A stretch of 47,831 nt of DNA from DATLSM01 sp049585815 (GCA_049585815.1 JBAVAR010000013.1:1-47831), one strand, 5' to 3'; counted from the stretch's first letter, positions 1 through 8,349 are shown. Program-made: numbers and translations. The notes: generated by a model not told the origin, from the letters alone.

Positions 1-29
1 GCCCACGGTGATCGGCCGGGCCACGCGGG

Positions 30-1097
30 TCAGACGGCCGCGGCGGCCGCCTCCAGCCGCTGGCGTTTCTCCTCAGCCGCGAGCGCGTCGGTGAACTCGC
101 TCAGAGCGCCGCCGAGCACGGCGTCGAGATTGTGCGAGGTGAGCTTGATCCGGTGGTCGGTGACCCGGCCCTGGGGATAGTTGTAGGTGCGGACCTTCTC
201 CGAGCGCTCGCCGCTTCCCACCTGAGCTTTGCGCTCGGAGGCGATCTTCGCCTGCTGTTCGGCCAGCTCTCGCTCATAGAGCCGTGCCCGCAGCACTCGC
301 AGCGCGCGGTCCTTGTTTTGCAGCTGGGACTTCTCGTCTTGCATCGAGACGACTATCCCGCTCGGTTTGTGGGTGATCCGCACCGCGGAGTCGGTCGTGT
401 TGACCGACTGCCCGCCCGGCCCCGAGGATCGGTAGACGTCGATCTGCAGGTCGTTGGGGTCGATCTCGACCTCGACCTCCTCGGCCTCGGGCAGCACCGC
501 GACCGTCGCGGTCGAGGTGTGGATGCGGCCCTGGGACTCGGTCTCGGGCACCCGCTGAACCCGGTGGGTGCCGCCCTCGTACTTGAAGATCGAGTAGGCC
601 CCGTCGCCCTTCACGGCGAAGGTGACCTCCTTGAACCCCCCCACCTCGGCGGCCGATTGGGAGAGCACCTCGGTTGAAAAACCCCGCTCCTCGGCGTAGC
701 GGGTGAGCATCTTGAACAGGTCGCCGGCAAACAGCGCCGCCTCATCGCCCCCGGTCCCCGCCCGGATCTCCACCAGCACGTTCTTTGCGTCGTTTGCGTC
801 GCGCTCGACCATCGCCAACCTGATCTCCTCCTCGAGGCGCTCCAGCCGCGCCGGCGCGGCTTCAAGCACCTCCCGCAGCTCGGCGTCTTCTCCCTCCTCG
901 AGGAGCTCGCGCGCCCCCTCCAGGTCATCGCCGAGCTTGCGGTAGGCAAGCGCCAGCTCATAGGCCGGCTGCAGTTCGCGGTACTCCCGGCCGACCGCGG
1001 CGTAGCGTTCCCGGTCGCCGATCACCGCCGGGTCAGAGAGCTGGGCCTCCAGCTCGGCGAATCGAGCCTCGATCTGCTCGACCAGCTGGTCGATCAC
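30..1097 (-). CDS. prfA: Peptide chain release factor 1
   Basis: Class I release factor that reads UAA/UAG stop codons in the ribosomal A site and triggers hydrolysis of peptidyl-tRNA. The 355 residues match the usual family length. The catalytic GGQ lies at residues 228-230 within SSGPGGQSVNTTDSAVR. The stop-codon tripeptide is PET (184-186, in RVPETESQGRIHTS), the PxT form of RF1 rather than the SPF of RF2. The acidic N-terminal coiled-coil region (1-100) is also typical. The start is GTG, and GTGA overlaps the stop of the upstream DUF1385 gene, so the two are probably translationally coupled. In many bacteria prmC, which methylates this GGQ glutamine, follows prfA; the window ends 29 bases beyond this stop, so that cannot be checked. 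Confidence 0.97.
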   Translation of the reverse strand: MIDQLVEQIEARFAELEAQLSDPAVIGDRERYAAVGREYRELQPAYELALAYRKLGDDLEGARELLEEGEDAELREVLEAAPARLERLEEEIRLAMVERDANDAKNVLVEIRAGTGGDEAALFAGDLFKMLTRYAEERGFSTEVLSQSAAEVGGFKEVTFAVKGDGAYSIFKYEGGTHRVQRVPETESQGRIHTSTATVAVLPEAEEVEVEIDPNDLQIDVYRSSGPGGQSVNTTDSAVRITHKPSGIVVSMQDEKSQLQNKDRALRVLRARLYERELAEQQAKIASERKAQVGSGERSEKVRTYNYPQGRVTDHRIKLTSHNLDAVLGGALSEFTDALAAEEKRQRLEAAAAAV

Positions 1098-2101
1098 GCC
1101 ACTATCTCGATCTGCTGCGCCGCCGCATCCTCGGGCCTCTCACGCGCCAGCACCGCCTCCAGTGAGGCGATCGCCACCGCCAGCTGGGCCTGATCGGGCT
1201 CCCGCGTGGTCAGGTTCTGCAGCATCAGTCCCGGCCACATGATCCCCCGCACCCAGCGCTTTCGCCGGTTCTTGCCCGCCCACTTGATCACCTCATAAGA
1301 GAGGCCCGCGATCAGCGGGATGCCGAGGATGCGCGACGCCAGCAGCCAGTACCAGGCGGGCAGCCCGATCGGGGCGAAGACGAAGATCGCCAGCACCATC
1401 ACGATCAAGAGAAAGCTGGTTCCACAGCGCGGATGCAGCCGCGAGTAGAGCTTTGCCCGCGCCGGGGTCAGATCGTCTTCGGCCTCATAGCAGGAGATCG
1501 TCTTGTGCTCGGCGCCGTGGTACTCGAAAACCCGACGCAGGTCCTTCATCCGGCTGATCGCGGCGATGTAGGCGACGAAGAGCCCGGTGCGAAGCGTCCC
1601 CTCGATCAGCCAGAAGAGAAGCGGCGAACCGAGCTGGTCCTTGATCAGGCTGGTCAGCCCGACCGGGACGACGAAAAAGAGTCCGATCGCAAGTACCAGG
1701 GAGAAGACGACCGTCGCCCCCCAGACCCAACCGCCGATCTCCTCCTGCTCGCCCTCCTCGTCTGGGGGGAGCTGGGCATTGGCCGAGATCGCCAGCGCCC
1801 GAAAACCGATCTTCATCGATTCGCCGAGGGCGATCACCCCGCGGATCACCGGCACCCGCCAGGCTCGGTGGCGCCTTGCCCACGGCACGAGCTCTTCGGC
1901 GCTGATCTCGACCTCGCCATCGGGGCGGCGCACCGCCACGGCCCAACCCGAGACACCGCGCATCATCACCCCCTCGAGCACCGCCTGCCCGCCCACCGGC
2001 GCATCGCGCTTGGCGACGAGGGCACCGTCGGGCATGCGCAGCGGATCGCCTCCGTTTGAGGAGTGCGGCGGGGCCTCTGCTGAGCCCAGCTCCGGGCTCA
2101 C
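1094..2101 (-). CDS. DUF1385 (YqhQ-like) membrane protein
   Basis: Conserved integral membrane protein of unknown biochemical function. The family landmarks are visible: VGGQAVLEGVMMRG near residue 40, a histidine/cysteine-rich stretch around FEYHGAEHKTISCYE, then LHPRCGTSFLL leading into a hydrophobic hairpin. I see about four membrane segments (two near residues 125-165, two near 235-275). The 335 residues suit the family. GTG at 2101 lies 3 bp after the rpmE stop; an ATG 22 codons in (2035) is an alternative start. It sits between rpmE and prfA, an order seen in other Gram-positive genomes, which argues for a housekeeping role, but the sequence does not reveal one. Confidence 0.9.
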   Translation of the reverse strand: MSPELGSAEAPPHSSNGGDPLRMPDGALVAKRDAPVGGQAVLEGVMMRGVSGWAVAVRRPDGEVEISAEELVPWARRHRAWRVPVIRGVIALGESMKIGFRALAISANAQLPPDEEGEQEEIGGWVWGATVVFSLVLAIGLFFVVPVGLTSLIKDQLGSPLLFWLIEGTLRTGLFVAYIAAISRMKDLRRVFEYHGAEHKTISCYEAEDDLTPARAKLYSRLHPRCGTSFLLIVMVLAIFVFAPIGLPAWYWLLASRILGIPLIAGLSYEVIKWAGKNRRKRWVRGIMWPGLMLQNLTTREPDQAQLAVAIASLEAVLARERPEDAAAQQIEIVA

Positions 2102-2104
2102 GAT

Positions 2105-2320
2105 CTACTTCCTGGCCCTGGCGTGCTTTGCGGCGCGGCGCTGGAAGCGCTCGACCCGTCCGCCGGTGTCAACCAGCTTCTGCTTGCCCGTATAGAACGG
2201 GTGACACTCCGAGCAGAGCTCGACGTGAAGGTCTGACTTGGTCGAGCGGGTGTAGAACTGATTCCCGCAGGAGCAGTGGACGTTGGCCAGCGTGTACTCA
2301 GGGTGGATCCCGGTTTTCAT
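2105..2320 (-). CDS. rpmE: 50S ribosomal protein L31 (zinc-binding form)
   Basis: Small large-subunit ribosomal protein of 71 residues, beginning MKTGIHPEYTLANVHCSCGN. Four cysteines (C16, C18, C36, C39, as CxC and CxxC) form the zinc site, so this is the C-plus type rather than the zinc-independent paralogue made under zinc starvation. The ATG is preceded by GGAG at suitable spacing. The same reading frame stays open far upstream, but that part is an antisense shadow of the diguanylate cyclase gene. It is the first gene of the rpmE-DUF1385-prfA operon and divergent from the GGDEF gene, with 45 bp between them; a TAGACT-like -10 lies just ahead of the start. Confidence 0.97.
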   Translation of the reverse strand: MKTGIHPEYTLANVHCSCGNQFYTRSTKSDLHVELCSECHPFYTGKQKLVDTGGRVERFQRRAAKHARARK

Positions 2321-2365
2321 CTGCTCCAAGTCTAGAGAAGTGCGCGCGCTGCCGATAGAGCCCAG

Positions 2366-3880
2366 GTGAACCCGATCAGCACGGGAAGAGCGGGCCGTGA
2401 GCGGGCCATCCGCGTCTTCCTCGCTGCCCTGCTCTTCGGCGGGGCCAGCGCCGTCACCCTCCATGACTGGTTCGGCCTCGGCGGGAGCGGGCTCGACTAC
2501 GCGGCGGAAGGGCCGGTCTATGACGCGGTGGTGACCGCCGCCGGTCTCGCCTGCCTGCTGCGCGCGCGCGCGGCCGAGCGCGAGCGCGGTGCCTGGTTGG
2601 CGATCGGCGCGGCGATCCTGTTCTGGGGAGCATCGGAGGTCTACTGGACCGCCTTCATCCTCAACGACCCCACGCCGCCCTACCCCTCCCCGGCTGACCT
2701 CGGCTACCTCGCCTTCTACCCGCTGGCCGCTCTCGGCGTCGCGCTGCTGGTCCGCGCCCGCACCCACGAGCTCGACTGGCGCCTTTGGATGGACGGCGTG
2801 ATCGCGGCGCTCGGCACCGCGGCCCTGGGCGCCGCCTTTGTCTTTGATTTCGTCGCCAACCGCACCACGGGCAGCCCGCTGCAGGTGGCGACGACCCTCG
2901 CCTACCCGCTCGGCGATGTGCTGATGTTCTCCCTCGTGGTGGGGGTGGTGGCGCTGACCCGCTGGCGCCCCGGCCGCACCTGGTCGCTGTTGCTCGCCGG
3001 TCTCGCCGCCCTCGTCATCGCCGACGTCGCCTTCACCCTGCAGGAAAACGGCGCCCTGCCGGGCGGCGTCTGGACCGACCCGATCTACCTGATCGCCGCC
3101 GCCTTCCTCGGTGCTGAGGCCTGGCAGCCACGCGCCGACACGATCGCCGCCACGGCGCGCTTTGACGGCTGGCGCGAGCTGATGGTGCCAGCCCTCTCTG
3201 GCACGGTGATGATCGGCCTCTTTGCGCTGCAGTACTTCACCGCCGCCAGCGCCCTCTCCACCGTGCTCTGGGGGGCGACGATGGTCGCCGTGATCCTGCG
3301 GCTGGCGATCAGCGTCCGCGAGAACAAGGCCCTGCTCGAGCAGGTGCGAACCGATTCCCTGACCGGGCTCGGCAACCGCGGCGGAATGCAGGTTGACCTG
3401 GAGGCCCACTGTGAGCGGGCAAGCACCGAGCAGCCGGTGACACTGATGCTCTTTGACCTGAACGGGTTCAAGCGCTTTAACGACACCTTCGGCCACCCGG
3501 CTGGGGACACCCTGCTTGCCCGCCTCGGGCGCCAGCTGCGCGCCGGGCTCGACGGCGACGGCGCCGCCTACCGGATCGGGGGCGATGAGTTCTGCGTGCT
3601 GCTGAGCTGTGAGGAGAGCCGCCTTGACGCGGCCAAACGGGAGGCGGCCACGGCCCTCTCGGCAAGTGGAAGGGGCTATGAGGTGACGGCCTCCTGGGGG
3701 GCGGCCGCGATTCCCGCCGAGGCCTCAACGCCCTCTGAGGCACTGCAGCTGGCCGACGTGCGGATGTACGCGCAGAAGGAGTCGCGGCGCATCGCCCTCG
3801 ACGCCGCGGGGGCGCCGCTGGGCCTCGAGGGGGCCGGGATGACGCGAGCGCCGAGCAGCCGCCCCCGGGCGGTTAGGTAG
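2366..3880 (+). CDS. Membrane GGDEF diguanylate cyclase
   Basis: Probable c-di-GMP synthase of 504 residues. Residues 1 to about 315 hold eight or so hydrophobic segments forming a membrane sensor domain I cannot assign to a named family. A short linker follows (LLEQVRTDSLTGLGNR, the usual entry to a GGDEF domain), then a C-terminal GGDEF domain with the intact signature in RIGGDEFCVLL and the metal-binding FDLNGFKRFND. I see no RxxD inhibitory site just before GGDEF and no EAL domain, so it looks like a synthase. The start is GTG. The TAG at 3880 closes the frame shortly after the domain. The type IV pilus genes near 40-47 kb are possible but unproven targets of its signal. Confidence 0.93.
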   Translation: MNPISTGRAGRERAIRVFLAALLFGGASAVTLHDWFGLGGSGLDYAAEGPVYDAVVTAAGLACLLRARAAERERGAWLAIGAAILFWGASEVYWTAFILNDPTPPYPSPADLGYLAFYPLAALGVALLVRARTHELDWRLWMDGVIAALGTAALGAAFVFDFVANRTTGSPLQVATTLAYPLGDVLMFSLVVGVVALTRWRPGRTWSLLLAGLAALVIADVAFTLQENGALPGGVWTDPIYLIAAAFLGAEAWQPRADTIAATARFDGWRELMVPALSGTVMIGLFALQYFTAASALSTVLWGATMVAVILRLAISVRENKALLEQVRTDSLTGLGNRGGMQVDLEAHCERASTEQPVTLMLFDLNGFKRFNDTFGHPAGDTLLARLGRQLRAGLDGDGAAYRIGGDEFCVLLSCEESRLDAAKREAATALSASGRGYEVTASWGAAAIPAEASTPSEALQLADVRMYAQKESRRIALDAAGAPLGLEGAGMTRAPSSRPRAVR

Positions 3881-3989
3881 TCGACGTCGCGATCGCGCAA
3901 GTTGCGGGCACTTTTTGGGACGCAGGGAGTTTTTCGTCTGACCGAGGGGCCATGCTTTACATAACACCCCCCCACAAGGACGGAGAGCC
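3881..3989. other. Intergenic region with an 11-nt palindrome
   Basis: Non-coding stretch between the GGDEF gene and a possible small gene. It contains a perfect 11-nt palindrome, CGCAAGTTGCG (3896-3906), two T-rich patches (3913-3917 and 3931-3935) and a run of eight C near 3966. No clear terminator hairpin with a T tract is visible. Confidence 0.4.
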
Positions 3990-4196
3990 ATGCCCAAGGA
4001 GATCTTCGACCAGGACCGGCCGCGAAGCACGATGGCACAGCGCCTCGATGAGGCCTTCGCCGGATGCGAGCACTGGACGCCCGCCCCACCCGCTCAGCGG
4101 CGCAACTCGATCGGCTTCAGCCCGCGGTTGTCCAGCTCCTCGAGGAGGATCGGCAGCGCCGCGACGGTGCGCAGCCAGGAGCCGGGGGCGCTGTAG
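3990..4196 (+). CDS. Possible small protein, convergent with the deacetylase
   Basis: A 68-codon frame starting MPKEIFDQDRPRSTMAQRLD. Its ATG has a good ribosome-binding site (AAGGACGGAG, 3976-3985). The first 35 or so codons have the G/C-rich third positions expected of real coding DNA here and are not antisense to any gene. From about 4094 the frame overlaps the deacetylase gene on the other strand, and the peptide becomes Ser/Arg-rich, as shadows do. It may be a true small gene, or the 5' end of a gene cut short by rearrangement. No family is recognised. Confidence 0.3.
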   Translation: MPKEIFDQDRPRSTMAQRLDEAFAGCEHWTPAPPAQRRNSIGFSPRLSSSSRRIGSAATVRSQEPGAL

Positions 4197-4795
4197 TAAT
4201 CGGCGTCGTGCAGGAGCAGGATGTCGCCGCCGCGAGCGCTCGAACCGGCAGCTCGTGCGATTGAGGCCGCCGTCGCCCGCCGGGCCCAATCCCTCCCCCA
4301 CTGTGACCAAAGTACCGGCCGCCAGCCGCGGCGGCGGATCGCCCGCAGGCCCGAGCCGCTGAATATCCCGTAGGGGGGGCGGTAGTCGGAGATCGCCTGG
4401 CCGCCGGCCTCCTCGATCGCGGCCCTGGCTCGCTCGGCGTCATCGAGCAACTGTCGCGTCGTCAGGCGCAGCTGATTGCGGTGCCGGTGACAGTGCAGCT
4501 CGACCCGGTGCCCGGCGGCGATGGTCTCGGCGACCAGAGCCGGACGGCGGAGGACCTGCTCGCCGGCAAGGAAGAAGGTCGCGGGGGCACCGGCCTCGCG
4601 CAGGGCCTCCAATACCTCGGGCGTCCCCTGGGGATGGGGCCCGTCATCGAAGGTGAGCGCCACCCCCTCGGCGCCGTCCTGGCGCTGGACGATCCCCAGC
4701 GCCGGACCGATGCCGGGCAGGACCGGGGCAAGGGCCGGGCCGGCGTGCAGGATCGCCGCGGCCGAGACCCCGGCCCCGGCGAGCGCGGCGATCAA
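4094..4795 (-). CDS. Polysaccharide deacetylase (NodB/CE4 family)
   Basis: Metal-dependent deacetylase of N-acetylated sugars, carbohydrate esterase family 4, 233 residues. Visible motifs: TFDDGPHP (catalytic Asp plus metal Asp), HCHRHRN (the HxxxH metal histidines), RPPYG and the closing LLLHDADY. The N-terminus is hydrophobic (IAALAGAGVSAAAILHAGP), a possible membrane anchor or signal. No ATG or GTG is available in frame; the best start is TTG at 4795, which overlaps the stop of the upstream glycosyltransferase gene as TTGA, implying translational coupling. This makes it the third gene of the glycoconjugate operon and suggests that it deacetylates the sugar made or transferred by that protein. 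Confidence 0.9.
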   Translation of the reverse strand: MIAALAGAGVSAAAILHAGPALAPVLPGIGPALGIVQRQDGAEGVALTFDDGPHPQGTPEVLEALREAGAPATFFLAGEQVLRRPALVAETIAAGHRVELHCHRHRNQLRLTTRQLLDDAERARAAIEEAGGQAISDYRPPYGIFSGSGLRAIRRRGWRPVLWSQWGRDWARRATAASIARAAGSSARGGDILLLHDADYYSAPGSWLRTVAALPILLEELDNRGLKPIELRR

Positions 4796-7140
4796 CGGCT
4801 GGGAGAGTGCGAAACCGCGGTGCGGGTGGCGCCGCTGGCTTTGGCCGGGTGGGTGACGATCACGACCGGGGTGTTGTTGGTCTTGCCGATGTGGATGCGA
4901 CTCTCGATCGGCTTGGCGACCTTGGAGATCACCCGGTAGGGGGTCTCCCAATCAACCGAAAGGGCGCCGACGACGATCACCGCGATCGCGATCACGGCGA
5001 GGCTGACCGCGGTCGCGACGCGACCCACGCGCAGCCGCCAGGCGGGCTGGGGGCGGACTCGCGGGCGCGCGGTGAGGATCCGCGAGGCGATCGAGGGCAG
5101 CGAGGCGAAGGCGGAGTCCGGCGCCAGCCGCTCCCGGGTGAGGTGGCGCAGAACCGACTCCAGCTCGTGCTCAGAGCGCGCCACCTCGGCAAGCCCAAAG
5201 CGCTCGAAGGCGGCGTTGTTGGCGCGCAGGTGGCCGGCGGAGAACCCGTAGGAGACAACCGGGCAACCGCGGATGTGCGCCTCGAGCACGGTCAGTCCGG
5301 CGGTCGAGTGAACCATCACGTCAGCGGCGGCCATCCAGTCGCTCATCTGGTCGGTGAAGCCCTCGATCCGCACCTTCTCGTTGTCGGAGAAGCTCTGTTC
5401 AAGCTTCTCGCGAGCGACCTCGTTGCGACCGGTGATGCAGACGACCATGGTGTCCTCAACCGCGAGCGCGGTGCGAATCGCGCCGTCGAGGTCACCGATG
5501 CCCCAGCCGCCACCGGAGACCAGCACGAGGCGGGCGTGAGCCGGAACATCCAGGGCCCGGCGCGCATCTCCGCGGGTGCGCGGCATCAGGAAGTCGCGGG
5601 AGATCGGCGGGCGCATCCACTCGACGCTGCCCGGTCCAGCCAGTTTCTCGACTTCCTCGATCGACTCGGGGTGGGTGACGTAGTGCAGATCGATCCCGGG
5701 GTGCGCCCAGTAGCGCAGACCGGCGAGATCGGTGATCGCCGACTGGACCGGGATCGGCAGCCGCCGGTTTTCGCGCAGCATGCCGAGCACGGCGGTGACG
5801 CCGGGGTAGGTGGAGATCACCACGTCGGGGTCATGGCTGGCAATCAGCTTCATCAGCCCGTGGGCCCCCAACCAGTAGGAGAGATGGTGGGCCAGCCAGC
5901 GGGTGGGGCCGAACTTGGTGATCAGCCAGTACTGGATGTCAAACAGCCACGGCATCCAGCGGAAGGTGACTTTCGAACCGCCGCGGACGACCGCGGAGAC
6001 GACCTTGCCCATCGCCTCAAGTCCGTTGGCGATCTCGATCTCGACGCCGGGAATTTCCTTCTCGACGTCTTCCTTGATGATCCGGGCGGGGAGGTCGTGG
6101 CCCTCACCGATGTCGGCGGTGAGGACGAGGATCCTGGGGGCGCGCTCCTCAGATCGCGAGGCGCCGGAGAGGAGCGCCCCGGCGGCGCGTTCGTTGCCGT
6201 TGAGGGAGGGCTTTTTGCCCGGCACCGGGTCGGGCGCCCGGGTGCTGCCCCGGACCCACTCCACGTATTGGCGCACGCCATCGCGGAAGCTGGTCGCCGC
6301 CTTCCAGTCGAGCTCGGCCAGGGCGCGGGCGTTGGAGATCTCCTTGCCGGGGAAGTCGCCCGGCCGGGGGGGCGTGTGGACGATCTCGCAACCGCCGGTC
6401 ATCTCCTGCACCGTCTCGGCGATCTCGAGGATCGTCACCACCTCATCACCGGAGAGGTTGTAGGTGCGATTTGCCGCCTCGGGCCTCATCCCGGCGAGAA
6501 TCCCGTCGGCCAGGTCCTCGACGTAGATGAAGCTGCGGCACTGGCTGCCGTCGCCGGCGATCGTCAGCGCCTTGCCTTCGAGGGCGAGGTCGGTGAACTT
6601 GGCGACAACGCCGGCGGCGCGGGCGCGTGGCCCGTAGGGGATGCCGAAACGCAGCACCGTGCACTCGAGGTCAAACAGCTCCGAGTAGCCGGCGCAGTAG
6701 GTCTCGCCGGCAAGCTTGGTCGCGGTGTAGAGGTGGCGCGGCGCCGGGATCGGGGTCTCCTCGTCAACCGCCTGCTCGGTGCAGTCGCTGTAGACCCAGG
6801 TGGTCGAGCCATAGACGACGCGGCCGGCCTCGGTCCGACAGGCGGCCTCCAGCACGTTGAGGGTGCCGCGCGTGTTGACCTCCTCGGCGAGCACCGGGTC
6901 GGCGTGCACATGGGCGACGTCGGCGACGGCGGCGAGGTGGACGACCGCGTCGCAGCCGCGCATCGCCAGATCGAGGTTGGCCGGGTCGGTGATCGAACCG
7001 GTGAAGGTCTCCACTTCCAGCGGCGAGTGGTAGGGGGATGCGCTGAGGTCAAAGATCCGCGGGGTGTCGCCCCGCTCGATCAAACGATCCACCACGTGAG
7101 AGCCAATGAAGCCGCCACCGCCGGTTACCAGGACCCTCAT
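4792..7140 (-). CDS. Fusion: NAD-dependent epimerase/dehydratase + GT28-like glycosyltransferase + membrane segment
   Basis: A 782-residue two-enzyme fusion. Residues 1-300 are an extended short-chain dehydrogenase of the sugar-nucleotide epimerase type: GGGGFIGS (7-14) binds NAD, and S112 with Y138xxxK142 forms the catalytic set. After a linker (300-333), residues 335-690 form a MurG/MGDG-synthase-like glycosyltransferase: LTADIGEGHD (340-349) is the GxGH entry motif, SGGGWGIGD starts the nucleotide-sugar half and STAGLTVLEA is the acceptor-side loop. One membrane segment (708-727) and a short basic tail follow. It starts at an ATG whose A is shared with the aminotransferase stop (TGATG). 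I infer that it remodels a nucleotide sugar and transfers it to a membrane lipid; donor and acceptor are unknown. Confidence 0.9.
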   Translation of the reverse strand: MRVLVTGGGGFIGSHVVDRLIERGDTPRIFDLSASPYHSPLEVETFTGSITDPANLDLAMRGCDAVVHLAAVADVAHVHADPVLAEEVNTRGTLNVLEAACRTEAGRVVYGSTTWVYSDCTEQAVDEETPIPAPRHLYTATKLAGETYCAGYSELFDLECTVLRFGIPYGPRARAAGVVAKFTDLALEGKALTIAGDGSQCRSFIYVEDLADGILAGMRPEAANRTYNLSGDEVVTILEIAETVQEMTGGCEIVHTPPRPGDFPGKEISNARALAELDWKAATSFRDGVRQYVEWVRGSTRAPDPVPGKKPSLNGNERAAGALLSGASRSEERAPRILVLTADIGEGHDLPARIIKEDVEKEIPGVEIEIANGLEAMGKVVSAVVRGGSKVTFRWMPWLFDIQYWLITKFGPTRWLAHHLSYWLGAHGLMKLIASHDPDVVISTYPGVTAVLGMLRENRRLPIPVQSAITDLAGLRYWAHPGIDLHYVTHPESIEEVEKLAGPGSVEWMRPPISRDFLMPRTRGDARRALDVPAHARLVLVSGGGWGIGDLDGAIRTALAVEDTMVVCITGRNEVAREKLEQSFSDNEKVRIEGFTDQMSDWMAAADVMVHSTAGLTVLEAHIRGCPVVSYGFSAGHLRANNAAFERFGLAEVARSEHELESVLRHLTRERLAPDSAFASLPSIASRILTARPRVRPQPAWRLRVGRVATAVSLAVIAIAVIVVGALSVDWETPYRVISKVAKPIESRIHIGKTNNTPVVIVTHPAKASGATRTAVSHSPSR

Positions 7141-8078
7141 CAAGCAGCCTCCTTGCCGAGAGCGGCCTCGCGGCTCTCCGGGCGGTAGTAGAGCGGCACG
7201 CACCAGTGGTTCTCGGCCACCCAATCGGTGTTGGGAAGGCTCTCGGAGCGACCCATGATCCGGTGGCAGGGCTCCGCATAGACGCGGCCCGTGCTCTTCT
7301 CGATCTCTTCGAAGACGATGTACTTGTAAAGGCCCGAGGTCATCCCCTCGGGCAGCTCGAGCCGAGCTGGGTGCAGCGGGTCGAGGTGCTCGCGCGCGTA
7401 CTCATTCTTCCAGGCGACGATCTCCTCCAGCCGTTCTGCCTGGAGCAGGCCGAGGGCGGCGGTGAACTCGCTCATCCGGAAGTTGAGGCCGTCGACCTCG
7501 TGCTCGAACTTGCCGTAGTTGCGGAACTTGCCGGCGAACTCGATCAGCTCGGGGTGGGAGGAGACCAGCACCCCACCCTCGCCGGTGGAGATCGTCTTCG
7601 TCGCGTACAGGGAGTAGACGCCGGCATCGCCAAAGCCACCGGGCCGCCGCGTACCCCAGCCGGCGCCGTGGGCGTGGGCGCAGTCCTCGAGCAAGAAGAT
7701 CCCGTTCTCGGCGCAGTAGGCGGCGATTCGCTCGGCGTCGAAGGCGAGATGGCCACCGATGTGGACCAGGATCGCCGCCTTGGGTCGGTGGCGCTCGGCC
7801 TTTGCCTCGAAATCCTCGAAGGACATACAGAGGTCGGCGCGGTTGCAATCGACGAACTCGACCTGCGCTCCGGCGTTGATCGCGGCCAGCGGGGTCGCCA
7901 TGAAGGTGTTGGAGGGGCAGAGCACGGTCTCACCGCGCACTCCGGCGAACTCGAGTGCCGCCAGCGCCCCACCGGCCCAGCTCGAGAGCCCGAGGCTGGG
8001 CAGGCCGTTCCACTCGGTCCAGCGCTGCTCGAAGGCGACCAGCATCTGGCCCTCCGACCACTGCTCGGAGTCAAGCAC
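7140..8078 (-). CDS. DegT/DnrJ/EryC1/StrS-type aminotransferase
   Basis: PLP enzyme of the sugar (or AHBA synthase-like) aminotransferase family. Counting from the GTG at 8078 (312 residues), D132 in LLEDCAHAHGA pairs with the PLP ring and K161 in YATKTISTGEGG is the Schiff-base lysine. The start is uncertain. The frame stays open upstream to a TAA at 8184-8186 and encodes a family-like stretch (FDHRDRARLFELWEAVLDSE), but contains no ATG, GTG or TTG. A strong AAGGAG (8185-8180) sits 5 nt before a GTA codon (8174-8172) in this frame, so the true protein is probably about 344 residues. It is coupled (TGATG) to the epimerase-glycosyltransferase gene and probably supplies an amino sugar. Confidence 0.88.
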   Translation of the reverse strand: MLDSEQWSEGQMLVAFEQRWTEWNGLPSLGLSSWAGGALAALEFAGVRGETVLCPSNTFMATPLAAINAGAQVEFVDCNRADLCMSFEDFEAKAERHRPKAAILVHIGGHLAFDAERIAAYCAENGIFLLEDCAHAHGAGWGTRRPGGFGDAGVYSLYATKTISTGEGGVLVSSHPELIEFAGKFRNYGKFEHEVDGLNFRMSEFTAALGLLQAERLEEIVAWKNEYAREHLDPLHPARLELPEGMTSGLYKYIVFEEIEKSTGRVYAEPCHRIMGRSESLPNTDWVAENHWCVPLYYRPESREAALGKEAA

Positions 8079-8174
8079 CGCCTCCCAGAGCTCAAAGAGG
8101 CGAGCACGGTCTCGGTGGTCGAACCCGATCGCGAACTGGGTCGCGTCAGGCCGGGTTGTCTCTGCAGGCCCTAC

Positions 8175-8349
8175 TGTGGCTCCTTAGGTGGGTGGTGGTG
8201 TGGCTGGGAAGGTTGCCTATGCGGACGGACGGGCAGCAGGCGGACACAGGCTACCAGCGCCGGCGGACCGAGTGTCATATCTGCGCTGAAAAAAGGGGGA
8301 CTCGGGCTCTGCAATCGACCGCGCCGAGGCGGGTTCGCGGCCCTGCGGA
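8175..8349. other. Intergenic region upstream of the aminotransferase operon
   Basis: A gap of 175 bp between the transporter stop and the aminotransferase. Read on the minus strand it has a T run (near 8290) after a C-rich stretch, which may end transporter transcription, then TATGAC- and TAGCCT-like hexamers that could serve as a -10 for the downstream operon, and AAGGAG at its end. No gene is seen. Confidence 0.35.

Noticed and set aside
1..29. Possible start of prmC after prfA (GTG at 24-22, minus strand)
   Set aside because: Only eight codons are in the window; the idea rests on usual gene order, not on sequence evidence.
2321..3496. Upstream extension of the L31 frame on the minus strand
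   Set aside because: It overlaps the GGDEF gene antisense, has shadow-like composition, and L31 is always short.
4807..7188. A 793-codon open frame on the plus strand
   Set aside because: It is exactly antisense to the epimerase-glycosyltransferase fusion, which has intact motifs; the plus-strand peptide is Gly/Asp/His/Arg-rich with no domain. Long antisense frames are expected in high-GC coding DNA.
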